Source of the DNA: SIRX01 sp965214475
GTDB lineage: Bacteria > Actinomycetota > Rubrobacteria > Rubrobacterales > Rubrobacteraceae
Direction: 5' to 3'
DNA: 64,000 nucleotides
Assembly: GCA_965214475.1 (NCBI GenBank)
Contig: OZ243953.1
Location: 1,054,001-1,118,000 of the forward strand
Shown here: positions 43,721-53,393 of the stretch, in pieces
How positions within the stretch are numbered: the stretch's first letter is position 1
How the letters are laid out: every line of letters starts with the position of its first letter
The notes under the pieces: model-generated
Seen by the model: the letters and a program-made list of their open reading frames with translations, nothing else
Told to the model about the DNA's origin: nothing
Databases searched by the model: none
Made by a program: the position numbers and the translations under genes

Positions 43721-46700
43721 ATGGTTCTTAGCCGCACAGTAGCTTCAGAGAGAGAGTCCCGGCTCTCGGAGTTCCAGGCTGCTCTAAAGCAGCGCATTCT
43801 GCTCCTGGACTGCGCGATGGGAACCATGATCCAGAGCTACGACCTCTCCGACAAGGATTACCGGGGGGACCGGTTCGCCGACCATCCCGGAGAGCTCAAA
43901 GGCAACAACGACCTGCTCACGCTCACGCAGCCCAAGATCATCCGTGACATCCACGAAGCCTCGCTGGAAGCCGGCTCGGACATCGTGGAGACAAACACGT
44001 TCTCCTCGACTTCCATCGCCCAGGCCGACTACAAGATGGAAGACCTCGCCTACGCACTGAACTACGAAGCGGCCCGCGTAGCCCGCGCCGCGGCGGACGC
44101 CTACTCAGAACAGACGCCAGACAGGCCGCGATTCGTGGCGGGCGCCATTGGCCCGACGAACCGAACGGCTTCCCTCTCCCCCGACGTCAACAATCCCGGG
44201 TTCCGCAACACCAGCTTCGACGAGCTGGTTGCGGCGTACAAAGAGGCGGCGAAGGGACTCATAGAGGGCGGGGGGGATCTGCTACTCATCGAAACTATCT
44301 TCGACACGCTCAACGCGAAGGCGGCGATCTTCGGGATAAAAGACTATTTGGACGAAGAGGATTTGGACGTGCCGATCATGATCTCCGGCACGATAACCGA
44401 CGCGAGCGGTCGCACGCTCTCGGGACAGGTTACGGAGGCATTCTGGAACTCGGTCCGGCACGCCGAGCCGATAAGCGTCGGCCTGAACTGCGCCCTGGGC
44501 TCCAGGGAGCTGCGCCAGTACATCGAGGAGCTTTCGGGAATAGCGGAAACTCACGTGAGCGCCTACCCGAACGCCGGGCTGCCGAACGAATTCGGCGAAT
44601 ACGACGAGAGCCCGGAATACATGGCGGCGGAGATCGGCGATTGGGCCGCCAACGGCTGGCTGAACATCGTCGGCGGCTGCTGCGGTACGACGCCGGATCA
44701 CATCGAGGCCATCGCCGAAGCCGTCTCGGGACATCCGCCGCGCGAGATCCCCGAGCTTCCGCACAAGACGCGCCTGAGCGGGTTGGAGCCGGTCAATATT
44801 GGGTCGGACTCGCTGTTTGTCAACGTCGGGGAGCGGACAAACGTCACGGGATCGGCACGGTTCAAGGACCTGATCCTGAACGATGACTACGAGACGGCCC
44901 TGGACGTGGCGCGCGAGCAGGTCGAGAACGGCGCCCAGGTCATCGACATAAACATGGACGAGGGGATGCTCGACGGTGAGGAGGCCATGATCACGTTCCT
45001 CAACCTCGTCGCCGCCGAGCCGGACATCTCGCGGGTTCCCGTGATGATCGACGCCTCAAAGTGGTCCATCATCGAGGCGGGCCTCAAGCGCGTGCAGGGC
45101 AAGTCGGTCGTCAACTCCATCAGCATGAAAGAGGGCGAGGAGGAGTTTGTCCGGCAGGCGCGACTGCTCAGGCGCTACGGGGCAGCGGTGATCGTGATGG
45201 CCTTCGACGAGGAGGGCCAGGCCGACACGAAGGAGCGGAAAGTGGAGATCTGCACCCGTGCCTACCGCATTCTGACCGAAGAGGTCGGCTTCCCGCCGGA
45301 GGACGTCATCTTCGACCCGAACGTCTTCGCCATCGCCACCGGCATCGAGGAGCACAACAACTATGGAGTGGACTACATCAAAGCCGTGCGCGAGATCCAT
45401 CAGAACCTCCCCCACGCCAAGACTTCCGGCGGCATCTCGAACGTCTCATTCTCATTCCGGGGCAATAACCCGGTGCGCGAGGCGATCCACGCCGTCTTCC
45501 TGTACCACGCCATCAACGCCGGCCTGACGATGGGCATAGTGAACGCCGGCCAGCTCGCCGTCTACGACGCTTTGGACGAGGAACTGCGCGAAACGGTCGA
45601 GGACGTGGTGTTGAACCGCCGCGACGACTCCACCGAGCGGCTGCTAGAACTGGCCGAGAAATACCGAGGCTCGGGCGATGTCTCCGGGAGTGAGAAGGAT
45701 TTGGAGTGGCGCTCGTGGCCGGTATCGCAGCGGCTGGAGCACGCGCTGGTCAAGGGCATTGCCGAGTATGCTGAGGAGGACGCGGAAGGGGCGCGGCAGG
45801 AGGCCAGTCGTCCGCTGGACGTGATCGAAGGCCCCCTCATGGACGGCATGAACGTCGTCGGCGACCTGTTCGGGGCGGGCAAGATGTTCTTGCCGCAGGT
45901 CGTCAAGAGCGCCCGCGTGATGAAGAAGGCCGTAGCCTACCTCATACCGTTCATCGAAGAGGAGAAGGGTGAGGCCCGCAAGCCGAACGGCACGGTCGTC
46001 ATGGCGACGGTCAAGGGTGACGTACACGATATCGGCAAGAACATTGTTGGTGTAGTGCTACAATGCAACAATTTCGAGGTGATCGACCTCGGGGTGATGG
46101 TGCCGTCGGCTAAGATCCTGGAGACGGCGAAAGAAAAGAACGCAGACATCATCGGGCTCTCAGGGCTCATCACACCCAGCCTGGACGAGATGGTCCACAA
46201 CGCGAAGGAGATGCAGCGCGAGGGCTTCGATATACCGCTGCTCATCGGCGGCGCGACGACTTCGAAGACGCACACGGCGGTCAAGATTTCTCCAGGCTAC
46301 GAAGGTCCAATCGTCCACGTCAAGGACGCTTCGCGGGCTGTCGGTGTGGTCCAGAACCTCATAAGCGAGGAGCACCGCGCGGGCTACGCCGAGCAGATCG
46401 CCACCGAATATGAGGAAGCGCGGACCAAGCACGCCGGCCGCCGGTCAAAGTCTAAGATCACTACCTTGGAGAAAGCCCGCGCCAACGGCGTAAAGATCGA
46501 CTGGAACGGCTACAACCCGCCGAAGCCAAACGTCCTTGGCATCCAGACGCTCGAAGATTACTCGCTAGAGGAGATCCGACCATACATAGACTGGACGCCT
46601 TTCTTCCACTCCTGGCAGCTAAAAGGCAGCTATCCGAAGATATTCGATGACCCGGAAAAGGCCGAGGAAGCCAAGAAGCTATTTACGGAGTCTCAGGCTC

Positions 46701-47449
46701 TGCTTGAACGCATGATCGTGGAGAAGTGGATCAGGGCGCACGCCGTATTCGGCCTCTTCCCCGCCAACCTGCTGCCGAACGATTCCGTCGAGGTCTACAC
46801 CGACGAATCTCGTAGCGAAGTGCTCACAAACCTCCACTTCCTACGCCAGCAGAAGCAGAAGCCGCCCGGCCGCCCGAACCACTCTCTGGCGGACTTCATA
46901 GCTCCGAAGAGTGCCGGCCTCGAAGACCACATCGGCCTCTTCGCCGTTACAGCCGGCATCGGGGCGGATGAGATCGCCCGTCGCTTCGAGAAAGAGAATG
47001 ACGTCTACAACTCCATCATGGTCAAGGCGCTCGCCGACCGTTTCGCCGAAGCCTTCGCCGAGCGGTTGCATGAGAGGGTCCGCAAAGAGTTCTGGGGCTA
47101 CGCAACTGACGAAACACTGAACACGGAAGCTATTATCCGTGAGGAGTATCGGGGCATTCGTCCCGCCCCCGGCTACCCGGCCTGCCCCGAGCACACCGAG
47201 AAACGCACCCTTTGGGATCTCCTGGACGCGGAGAACAATGCCGGTATCAGCCTCACCGAAAGCTGTGCCATGAACCCCGGCGCAGCGGTCAGTGGCTACT
47301 ATTTCTCACATCCTGAGTCCCGCTATTTCGGCGTCTCCGAGATCGGGCGGGATCAGGTCACGGAATACGCCGAGCGCAAAGGCATGACGCTCGAAGAAGC
47401 AGAGAAGTGGCTTTCTCCGAACCTAGGGTATGATTCCGAACGAGAGTAA
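43721..47449 (+). CDS. metH: Cobalamin-dependent methionine synthase
   Basis: A full-length 1242-residue enzyme. Domains in order: homocysteine-binding (LLDCAMGTMIQ, zinc motif GGCCGTTPDH), pterin-binding (VNVGERTNVTGSARF, DINMDEGMLDG), cobalamin cap, and cobalamin-binding with the base-off motif GDVHDIGKNIVGVVL (about residue 764). Last comes the SAM-dependent reactivation domain (RGIRPAPGYPACPEH). It regenerates methionine from homocysteine with methyl-THF. It is intact, in contrast to the broken genes upstream, and probably shares the SAM riboswitch. Confidence 0.96.
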   Translation: MVLSRTVASERESRLSEFQAALKQRILLLDCAMGTMIQSYDLSDKDYRGDRFADHPGELKGNNDLLTLTQPKIIRDIHEASLEAGSDIVETNTFSSTSIAQADYKMEDLAYALNYEAARVARAAADAYSEQTPDRPRFVAGAIGPTNRTASLSPDVNNPGFRNTSFDELVAAYKEAAKGLIEGGGDLLLIETIFDTLNAKAAIFGIKDYLDEEDLDVPIMISGTITDASGRTLSGQVTEAFWNSVRHAEPISVGLNCALGSRELRQYIEELSGIAETHVSAYPNAGLPNEFGEYDESPEYMAAEIGDWAANGWLNIVGGCCGTTPDHIEAIAEAVSGHPPREIPELPHKTRLSGLEPVNIGSDSLFVNVGERTNVTGSARFKDLILNDDYETALDVAREQVENGAQVIDINMDEGMLDGEEAMITFLNLVAAEPDISRVPVMIDASKWSIIEAGLKRVQGKSVVNSISMKEGEEEFVRQARLLRRYGAAVIVMAFDEEGQADTKERKVEICTRAYRILTEEVGFPPEDVIFDPNVFAIATGIEEHNNYGVDYIKAVREIHQNLPHAKTSGGISNVSFSFRGNNPVREAIHAVFLYHAINAGLTMGIVNAGQLAVYDALDEELRETVEDVVLNRRDDSTERLLELAEKYRGSGDVSGSEKDLEWRSWPVSQRLEHALVKGIAEYAEEDAEGARQEASRPLDVIEGPLMDGMNVVGDLFGAGKMFLPQVVKSARVMKKAVAYLIPFIEEEKGEARKPNGTVVMATVKGDVHDIGKNIVGVVLQCNNFEVIDLGVMVPSAKILETAKEKNADIIGLSGLITPSLDEMVHNAKEMQREGFDIPLLIGGATTSKTHTAVKISPGYEGPIVHVKDASRAVGVVQNLISEEHRAGYAEQIATEYEEARTKHAGRRSKSKITTLEKARANGVKIDWNGYNPPKPNVLGIQTLEDYSLEEIRPYIDWTPFFHSWQLKGSYPKIFDDPEKAEEAKKLFTESQALLERMIVEKWIRAHAVFGLFPANLLPNDSVEVYTDESRSEVLTNLHFLRQQKQKPPGRPNHSLADFIAPKSAGLEDHIGLFAVTAGIGADEIARRFEKENDVYNSIMVKALADRFAEAFAERLHERVRKEFWGYATDETLNTEAIIREEYRGIRPAPGYPACPEHTEKRTLWDLLDAENNAGISLTESCAMNPGAAVSGYYFSHPESRYFGVSEIGRDQVTEYAERKGMTLEEAEKWLSPNLGYDSERE

Positions 47450-47467
47450 CATTCGTAGGCTGCGAAA

Positions 47468-48154
47468 TTACGCTTTACTACTGTCGAAGATCTCGGACAT
47501 CTCGTCGAAAGTTCCGAGTACCCCGGCCTCATGTGCGCGGCTCACCATTTCGGTGCGGTTGGTGCAGCCGAACCGGCGCATCAGGTTGCTAATGTTGTAG
47601 GAGATCGCTTGCTCGCTGTAAGACAACTCTTCCGCGATTTCGCAGGTAGAGTATCCCTCCGAAAGAAGCTTTAGCGACTGTTTGGTAACTTGTGACTGCT
47701 CCGTCCACCATTCCGGCCGGCAACGGGATTTGTCTTCGACTTTGGAAATGTAAGTGGTGGCGTAGACATGGGTTATCGTGGCTGAGCGTCCCATAACCGT
47801 GATGACGGAGGCGGCATCCGCCGGGGTAGCGTGCTCGATAGCAATAGAGGTGAAACGAACCATAGAAGCCCGGATCATGTTCAGTACGGCCGAAGGCGGC
47901 AATCCTTCTTTAATGGTCCTATTATCGCTCCGGCGGATGAGGTCGAGATCCTCCTCCTTCGGCGTGCTGCCGGAAGCGATACATTCAAGCGATACCGGTA
48001 CGAGCTTCTCGGTGATCGGGCGAATCTCTTCTTCGACCACAATCTTGAAGCGTCTCGGCGTAGCTTCTACAATCGCGCTCATCAACTCATCCACGACTCC
48101 ATCGGATATTTCCAGCAATCTGTCTACGATGGGAAGTGTCTTCTGAGAGTTCAT
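47468..48154 (-). CDS. LuxR-type helix-turn-helix regulator
   Basis: A protein of about 228 residues with ATG 48154 behind AGGAGGGG. The C-terminal quarter is a LuxR/GerE-like DNA-binding domain (SLKLLSEGYSTCEIAEELSY, AISYNISNLMRRFG, NRTEMVSRA). The N-terminal 150 residues are helical with no domain I recognise; RFTSIAIEHATPADAASVIT resembles helical sensor regions of actinobacterial regulators. There is no phospho-acceptor receiver domain. It is convergent with metH, and its target is unknown. Confidence 0.78.
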   Translation of the reverse strand: MNSQKTLPIVDRLLEISDGVVDELMSAIVEATPRRFKIVVEEEIRPITEKLVPVSLECIASGSTPKEEDLDLIRRSDNRTIKEGLPPSAVLNMIRASMVRFTSIAIEHATPADAASVITVMGRSATITHVYATTYISKVEDKSRCRPEWWTEQSQVTKQSLKLLSEGYSTCEIAEELSYSEQAISYNISNLMRRFGCTNRTEMVSRAHEAGVLGTFDEMSEIFDSSKA

Positions 48155-48604
48155 TACCCCTCCTGCGCTCCGGCGATCCAATGTCCGGCCGCCGCCGAAC
48201 CCCACTGATGGGAAAACGCAACCTTCGCAACAGTAGTAGCGACCACTTTACATAACAGTGCCACGTTATCATAAATTAAGACCCGTGCGATATTGTTAAT
48301 TCACATGTCCAATTCGACACATGGTCTTTCTCCAAATATCTCCACAGACGATTCCAGTATTGAGTAATGATGGAGCGATAGAGTTCTAGGCCGAGGTTTG
48401 TCAAAAATGCAGATGGTGCGGGAGTGATGTACAACTCCCCGCTAACTTACCAAAATTTAGAGAGTTCCCTAAGTTTTTGCATAATAGCGTTTGCTCTCCA
48501 GAGATCGTATGCCAGAGTAACGTACGGTGTAATAGAAATAAAAATGACCCGGCAGTATCTGCCAATGGAGGTGATGACTACAGACCTAGACGCTCCTATG
48601 TTTG
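48155..48604. other. Intergenic region with no supported gene
   Basis: An AT-richer stretch between the LuxR-type gene and the IS110 transposase. A 70-codon frame at 48424-48636 has no ribosome site, runs into the transposase end and looks accidental. The outer end of the IS110 element lies somewhere near 48600 but cannot be fixed by eye. Confidence 0.5.
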
Positions 48605-49654
48605 TCAACTCGGGGCGATCCGCAAGTTCGCCGTGAGGGTCTGGTAGATCTCACGGGCTACGTAGCGCTTTAGGCATCGAATGATCTCACGCTTGGATTT
48701 GCCTTCCGCGGTGCGCCTGGTGACGTATCTCTGGGTACGAGGCTCGCGTCTGATACGGTTGAGGGTGGCCACGTACAATGCCCGGTTGGCCTCCCGGTTG
48801 CCATGAGGATTGAGGCGGTGACGCACTGTCTTGCCGGAGGATGCTTCTATGGGCGCCACACCACACAAGTTGGCGAAGGCTGCCTCGCTGCGTAGCCGGT
48901 CAGGATTGTCTCCGGCGACGATCATAAGCGTAGCCGCCGTATCGGGTCCCACGCCTTCGAGCGCCACGAGTTCCGGAGAAGATTCCTTCACAAGGCGTTC
49001 GATCTGCTCTTCGAGAGCAGAAATCTCTTTGGAGAGCTGCCGGTAGCGACGAGCTACAGAGCGCAGAGCAAACTTCGTCGCCACTGTTGGGTCAGCAAGT
49101 TCAGGCCTGCACCTGAAGCGTGAAGCCTTCCGGACCAGCTTCTTTGCTGGAAGTCCACGAAGATCCGACCGGACCTGCTCCGGAGCGGTCATCACCAACG
49201 CATGGAGCTGGTTAGCCGCCTGTGTCCTGGCCTTCACCGCCGAGCGCCGAGCCACTTTCAGGGCGCGGAGCATCTCCACCTGCCCATCAGCGGCTTTCGG
49301 CTCACCAGTTGCATCGCCGGAGAGGACCGCTCGGGCGGCAGCCTCGGCGTCAGCAGCATCGTACTTACCATGCCGACGGCGGTGCTGGCGGCTTGTGCGG
49401 TTGACCTCGACCACGCGCACACCCTGAGATCTCAAGAAGCGCGACAGTCCGGCCCCAAAACTTCCAGTTCCCTCGACCCCTACACAGGCCAATTCTCCGA
49501 GATTCAGAGCCCACTCCAGCAGCCCGCCGTAGCCGGAGATCTCGTTCTGCAACACCACTTCTCCGAGACGACGTCCCAGGTGGTCCAGGGCCACCCCGAC
49601 GTGTACATCGGCGTGGGTGTCCACCCCAACGATGATTGACACACCCGACTCCAT
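48605..49654 (-). CDS. IS110-family transposase (DEDD recombinase)
   Basis: A 349-residue protein. The ATG at 49654 is chosen because AAAGGAGG lies just upstream. The N-terminal RuvC-like domain shows IIVGVDTHADVHVGVA (first Asp), a Glu in ACVGVEGTGSFGAGL, and the paired Asp in YDAADAEAAARAVLSG. The C-terminal Tnp20-type domain shows LVALEGVGPDTAATLMIVAG and FANLCGVAPIEASSGK with the conserved Ser. IS110 enzymes work with a structured bridge RNA encoded next to the gene. No inverted terminal repeats are expected. It appears intact. Confidence 0.92.
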   Translation of the reverse strand: MESGVSIIVGVDTHADVHVGVALDHLGRRLGEVVLQNEISGYGGLLEWALNLGELACVGVEGTGSFGAGLSRFLRSQGVRVVEVNRTSRQHRRRHGKYDAADAEAAARAVLSGDATGEPKAADGQVEMLRALKVARRSAVKARTQAANQLHALVMTAPEQVRSDLRGLPAKKLVRKASRFRCRPELADPTVATKFALRSVARRYRQLSKEISALEEQIERLVKESSPELVALEGVGPDTAATLMIVAGDNPDRLRSEAAFANLCGVAPIEASSGKTVRHRLNPHGNREANRALYVATLNRIRREPRTQRYVTRRTAEGKSKREIIRCLKRYVAREIYQTLTANLRIAPS

Positions 49655-49896
49655 ATTGCCTCCTTTACTCAAAGCCTGTACTCCTGGTGCGCCTGTTACA
49701 GGTCGAGAGATGGCGGACGATGCTGTGATGAGCCCTCCCGAATATTCGGGAGGCGTGCTCCTATGAGGTCACGCGCTACCCTGACCGTGGCGCCGCGACG
49801 GGCCGCCTTACCGATCGACTGGTCTAGGTCAAGGCACGCAGTGGCCACCAAAAATACGGGTCAGATCGGCCAGCAAACCCGTCGCGTACACCGTAG
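49655..49896 (-). ncRNA. Candidate IS110 bridge-RNA region
   Basis: The non-coding end upstream of the IS110 transposase. It holds a perfect 20-nt palindrome (CCTCCCGAAT and its mirror, 49734-49753) and other short complementary stretches. In IS110 elements the RNA that guides target and donor recognition is encoded in this end. Exact RNA limits and loops cannot be given from one copy. Confidence 0.4.
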
Positions 49897-49962
49897 CCTA
49901 TTCTCACAGCCATGGAAGCATTACACATATCTGTACCTACCGCGGATGAAAAAGTGGCCGCG
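49897..49962 (+). repeat. Dispersed repeat, copy D
   Basis: It contains GGAAGCATTACACATATCTG and GCGGATGAAAAAGTGGCCGC. It matches the minus strand of 53789-53855 with scattered substitutions. It lies between the IS110 element and the next secreted-protein gene. Confidence 0.6.
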
Positions 49963-50315
49963 GGCGGCGACCTGTGGCACGATTATTAGTCTCTGTAGGT
50001 ATCGTCGCTGGCTTCGCCAAGCTCGCTCGGGGAGGGGCTTCATCGGAGCAGCGGAACGTTTGGGGCGTCGCCTAGCTGTAGATGAAGGGGGAAACGGATG
50101 GCGGGCCAAAAACGGGTCGAGCCAACTGAGGAATAGGCGGAACCGGGGCTGCTCCTGGAGTGGCTCGAGCAGGCCGAAACGTCGGCTCAACGGACGAGAA
50201 AGGCGGGAGTGTGATCCGTCGCGGCATGGTGTACTGTACCAACATCGAGCAGAGGCAAATCCATAGCTCATCGGTACGGTTGAGCTGGAGAGGCCCGTAT
50301 AGGGGAGAGAGGGAG
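49963..50315 (+). other. Non-coding leader before the secreted beta-helix protein
   Basis: About 350 bases with no supported gene; a frame open from 50160 is only an upstream extension of the next gene. Purine-rich and with several short inverted stretches, but no riboswitch class was recognised. Confidence 0.4.
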
Positions 50316-52667
50316 ATGATGAACTATAGCGTTGTGCGGGAAGCCGGGTTGGAAGAAACTCTCGAACGCCCGGGTCCGGCGGACGGCGTTGTAGAAAGAA
50401 GGGGGCCGGCGCGCCTGTACGGCCTCTTTGTCGCCGCAGCTCTGGCCGTACTGTTGTTCCTGATCTCCGCGAACCCGGCCTGGGCGGCGGAGTTTACCGT
50501 AACGCGGAGTGACGACCCGACGCCCGGCGCTTGCGAGGCCGGCGACTGCTCGCTACGCGAAGCCGTGATCGCAGCCAATACCAACGGCGAGGCGGATACT
50601 ATCAACCTGCCGCCCGCAAGCGTTCTGCCGCCGAATACCGATGGATACACCCTGACCATCGGCGGGCGGAACGAAGAGGCGGCCCGCAGGGGAGACCTGG
50701 ACATCACGAGCAACGTTGACATTGTCGGCACCACGAGCGCGAACTTTCCCGTAGTAAACGTGCAGAGCGCAAATATAGACCGCATCTTCGACATAAAGAG
50801 CGGGGTAACGGCGAACATCTCGCAGCTAGTGATCTCCGGCGGCGACGCCCAGCAGGTAGGTGGCGGCATCCGCAATTCGGGCACCCTCACACTAACCGGC
50901 AGTGTCGTACGGGACAATACGACCGGCAGTACGGGAGACATAGATCAGCGCCGGGGTGGAGGTATCTACAACCTCGCCAGCGGTGATCTGACGCTGCTGC
51001 GCACTACGGTACGAAACAACGTCTCCCGCGGCGACGGTGGCGGCATATACAACTTCGGCGGCAACGCAACGCTGACGGCCTCAACCGTGGACAGCAACCG
51101 GGCCAGTGACGACGGCGGTGGTATCTCGAACCGCAACGGCGGCACCCTCACCCTGATACGCAGCACCGTGAGCAACAACCAGTCCGCGGACGAAGGCGGT
51201 GGCATCCGAGTCCGGGACCAGACCGCTCCCTTTACCCAAACCACCCTCAACGCCACCAACAGCACCATCAGCGGTAACCGGGCCGGAGACCAGGGTGGTG
51301 GCGTTTTTGGCGGACCGAACAGCGTCGTAACCTTCACTGGCGTCACCATAAACGGTAACGAAGCCCCGAACGACGCCAGCAACGTGTTTAGCACCGGCCA
51401 GGCTATCTTCGACAAGACCATAGTCGCCAACGGCAGTAGTGTCCCCAACTGTAACCAGGCCTTCACTTCCGAAGGAAACAACCTCGAAGACGACGGCTCT
51501 TGCGGCTTCAACCAGCCCTCGGACGTAAACAACGTGGCTCCGCTCCTCGGGCCGCTGCAAGACAACGGCGGATTCACCCAAACACACGCGCTGCAAGACG
51601 GCAGCCCCGCCATAGACGGGGTAGAGGCGGGAGAATGCGCGCCCCTGACGCAAGATCAGCGCACCATAGACCGGCCACAGGACGGCGACGCCAATGTCAA
51701 CGGTACACAGCCGCTCTGCGACATCGGGGCCTACGAGGTAGAGGACGACAACGAGCCGCCCGTAGCCAACGACGACGCGGCGGCGACCCTGGAAGATACG
51801 GCCGTAACCATCGAGGTTTTAGCCAACGATCAGGACCCAAACGGCGACCCATTGACGGTAACCGTCCTCGCACCCCCGACCAGCGGCACGGCCGAAGTCA
51901 ATCCTGACGGTTCGATCACCTACACCCCCAACCCGGGCTTCACCGGCGACGACACCTTTACCTACCAAATAGACGACGGACGGGGTGGCCTTGATACGGC
52001 CACGGTCGATGTTACGGTGGCGCCGGGCAATGAGCCTCCTGAGGCGAGGGATGATCGCGCGACGACCGTAGAGAATCGGTCGGTCAGAATAGCGGTACTC
52101 CGCAACGACTCCGACCCCGACAACGACCGGCTCACCGTCCAGAGCTTTACCCAGCCCGACAACGGCCGGGTAAGCCGCAACTCTAACGGTACCCTAACCT
52201 ACACGCCGGACCGCGGCTTCAGCGAAAGAGACTCCTTTACATACGTCGTAAGCGATGGAGATGGCGGTACCGACACGGCCACGGTGAGGATAAACATCCA
52301 GCCGGCGGCGGTCCCGCCCCGGGCGGATCTTTCGGTCAAAGTCAACGCTCCGAACAAGGTCAGGGTAGGCGACACCTTCCCCTACACCGTCACAGTATCG
52401 AACCGGGGACCAAGCACGGCAAGGAACGTAATTTTGAGGAGCAAGCTGCCAAGGTCGGTCGAGTTTGTCCGGGCGCCGAAGGGCTGCTTCTACAACCGGG
52501 GGAACAGGACGGTAGTGTGCAAGCTCGGCAACATAGCGGACGATGCGAAGAAGCAGCGGCGGATAGTCGTGAAGGCGGTCAAGCCGGGGACGGCGAGACT
52601 CAGGGGTTGTTACGTGAAGAGCAACACCAACGACCCGAACCGCTCCAACAATAACACGAGCGGGTGA
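50316..52667 (+). CDS. Secreted beta-helix protein with cadherin-like and DUF11-like repeats
   Basis: About 783 residues, starting at ATG 50316 (or the adjacent 50319) behind GGGGAGAGAGGG. A membrane/signal segment (LFVAAALAVLLFLISANPAWA) ends in AWA. The mature part opens with DDPTPGACEAGDCSLREAV, a signature of choice-of-anchor/CSLREA surface proteins, then a right-handed parallel beta-helix region to about residue 480 (repeated GGGIxN, STVxNN). Two Ig/cadherin-like repeats follow (VLANDQDPNGDPLTV, VLRNDSDPDNDRLTV), and finally a DUF11-like domain (YTVTVSNRGPSTARNV). There is no sorting signal. It is probably a surface or extracellular matrix protein. Confidence 0.82.
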   Translation: MMNYSVVREAGLEETLERPGPADGVVERRGPARLYGLFVAAALAVLLFLISANPAWAAEFTVTRSDDPTPGACEAGDCSLREAVIAANTNGEADTINLPPASVLPPNTDGYTLTIGGRNEEAARRGDLDITSNVDIVGTTSANFPVVNVQSANIDRIFDIKSGVTANISQLVISGGDAQQVGGGIRNSGTLTLTGSVVRDNTTGSTGDIDQRRGGGIYNLASGDLTLLRTTVRNNVSRGDGGGIYNFGGNATLTASTVDSNRASDDGGGISNRNGGTLTLIRSTVSNNQSADEGGGIRVRDQTAPFTQTTLNATNSTISGNRAGDQGGGVFGGPNSVVTFTGVTINGNEAPNDASNVFSTGQAIFDKTIVANGSSVPNCNQAFTSEGNNLEDDGSCGFNQPSDVNNVAPLLGPLQDNGGFTQTHALQDGSPAIDGVEAGECAPLTQDQRTIDRPQDGDANVNGTQPLCDIGAYEVEDDNEPPVANDDAAATLEDTAVTIEVLANDQDPNGDPLTVTVLAPPTSGTAEVNPDGSITYTPNPGFTGDDTFTYQIDDGRGGLDTATVDVTVAPGNEPPEARDDRATTVENRSVRIAVLRNDSDPDNDRLTVQSFTQPDNGRVSRNSNGTLTYTPDRGFSERDSFTYVVSDGDGGTDTATVRINIQPAAVPPRADLSVKVNAPNKVRVGDTFPYTVTVSNRGPSTARNVILRSKLPRSVEFVRAPKGCFYNRGNRTVVCKLGNIADDAKKQRRIVVKAVKPGTARLRGCYVKSNTNDPNRSNNNTSG

Positions 52668-52778
52668 GTGATGGAGCGCTGGCTTGTACTCATTGATACC
52701 CTGTCCTGGTTTCCGCTACAATTGCCCTTCTCCTAGCACTTTATCCAGAGCCCCAAAGCAAAACTATAGGGAGGCACA

Positions 52779-53393
52779 GTGAGAGTAGAAAGAAACCCGA
52801 AAACCATTACGCAGGTAATTCTCTTGACTGTTGCTGTGGTGGCTGCGACGACAATCGCTGCGATGGCGGCCGGTCCGGTGATGGCCCAGGGCTCGGGCGC
52901 GGACCAATATTGTTCCTTGAACGCGACGCAAGCGGATCAGTACAGAGGCTGTGACGAAGACGAAGTGATAATCCTGCCGCTCCCGGAGCCTATCGACGAG
53001 ATCCCGGAGCAGCCCAACCTGGAGGTCGAAGTTCCCAGCGGAGAAGTAGTCAACGTCGAAGTCGCCGGAGTTATCGACCTTATCGGTGACGGAAGCGAAA
53101 TCGCAGTTCAACCTGCGGCCGTGAATTTTGTAAGCGAAGCCGTCGCTGAAGATACTGTCGCTAAGGATGTCGTCGTAGAGGGCGCAGCAGCCGATATATC
53201 CGACACAGGAGAGACTGAGACAACCGCCTCGGGTAGTGCTGACGTAGATGGTGCTGACTCAGAGGGAGTCTCCGTGGAGACGCTGCCCGATACAAGCGGC
53301 CCCAGTATTTGGCTGGCCGCTCTTCCAGGATCGGGTATAGTGGCCACAATGTTCGTCATCCTGCTATTTTGCCGAGGTGTGTTCGGGCGGTAG
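52779..53393 (+). CDS. Small exported protein with sortase-like C-terminus (LPDTS)
   Basis: 204 residues, GTG start behind AGGGAGGC. A signal peptide (ILLTVAVVAATTIAAMAAG, cleavage near VMAQ) is followed by an acidic, low-complexity mature region. The end is LPDTSGPSIWLA, a hydrophobic span and a basic tail (RGVFGR). This is the layout of a cell-wall sorting signal, but with Thr-Ser where LPxTG has Thr-Gly. Two cysteines near residues 45-58 could pair. It lies about 110 bases after the beta-helix protein. Confidence 0.7.
   Translation: MRVERNPKTITQVILLTVAVVAATTIAAMAAGPVMAQGSGADQYCSLNATQADQYRGCDEDEVIILPLPEPIDEIPEQPNLEVEVPSGEVVNVEVAGVIDLIGDGSEIAVQPAAVNFVSEAVAEDTVAKDVVVEGAAADISDTGETETTASGSADVDGADSEGVSVETLPDTSGPSIWLAALPGSGIVATMFVILLFCRGVFGR

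Noticed and set aside
48424..48636. 70-codon frame between the LuxR-type gene and the IS110 element
   Set aside because: No ribosome site, unusual composition, and it overlaps the transposase end.
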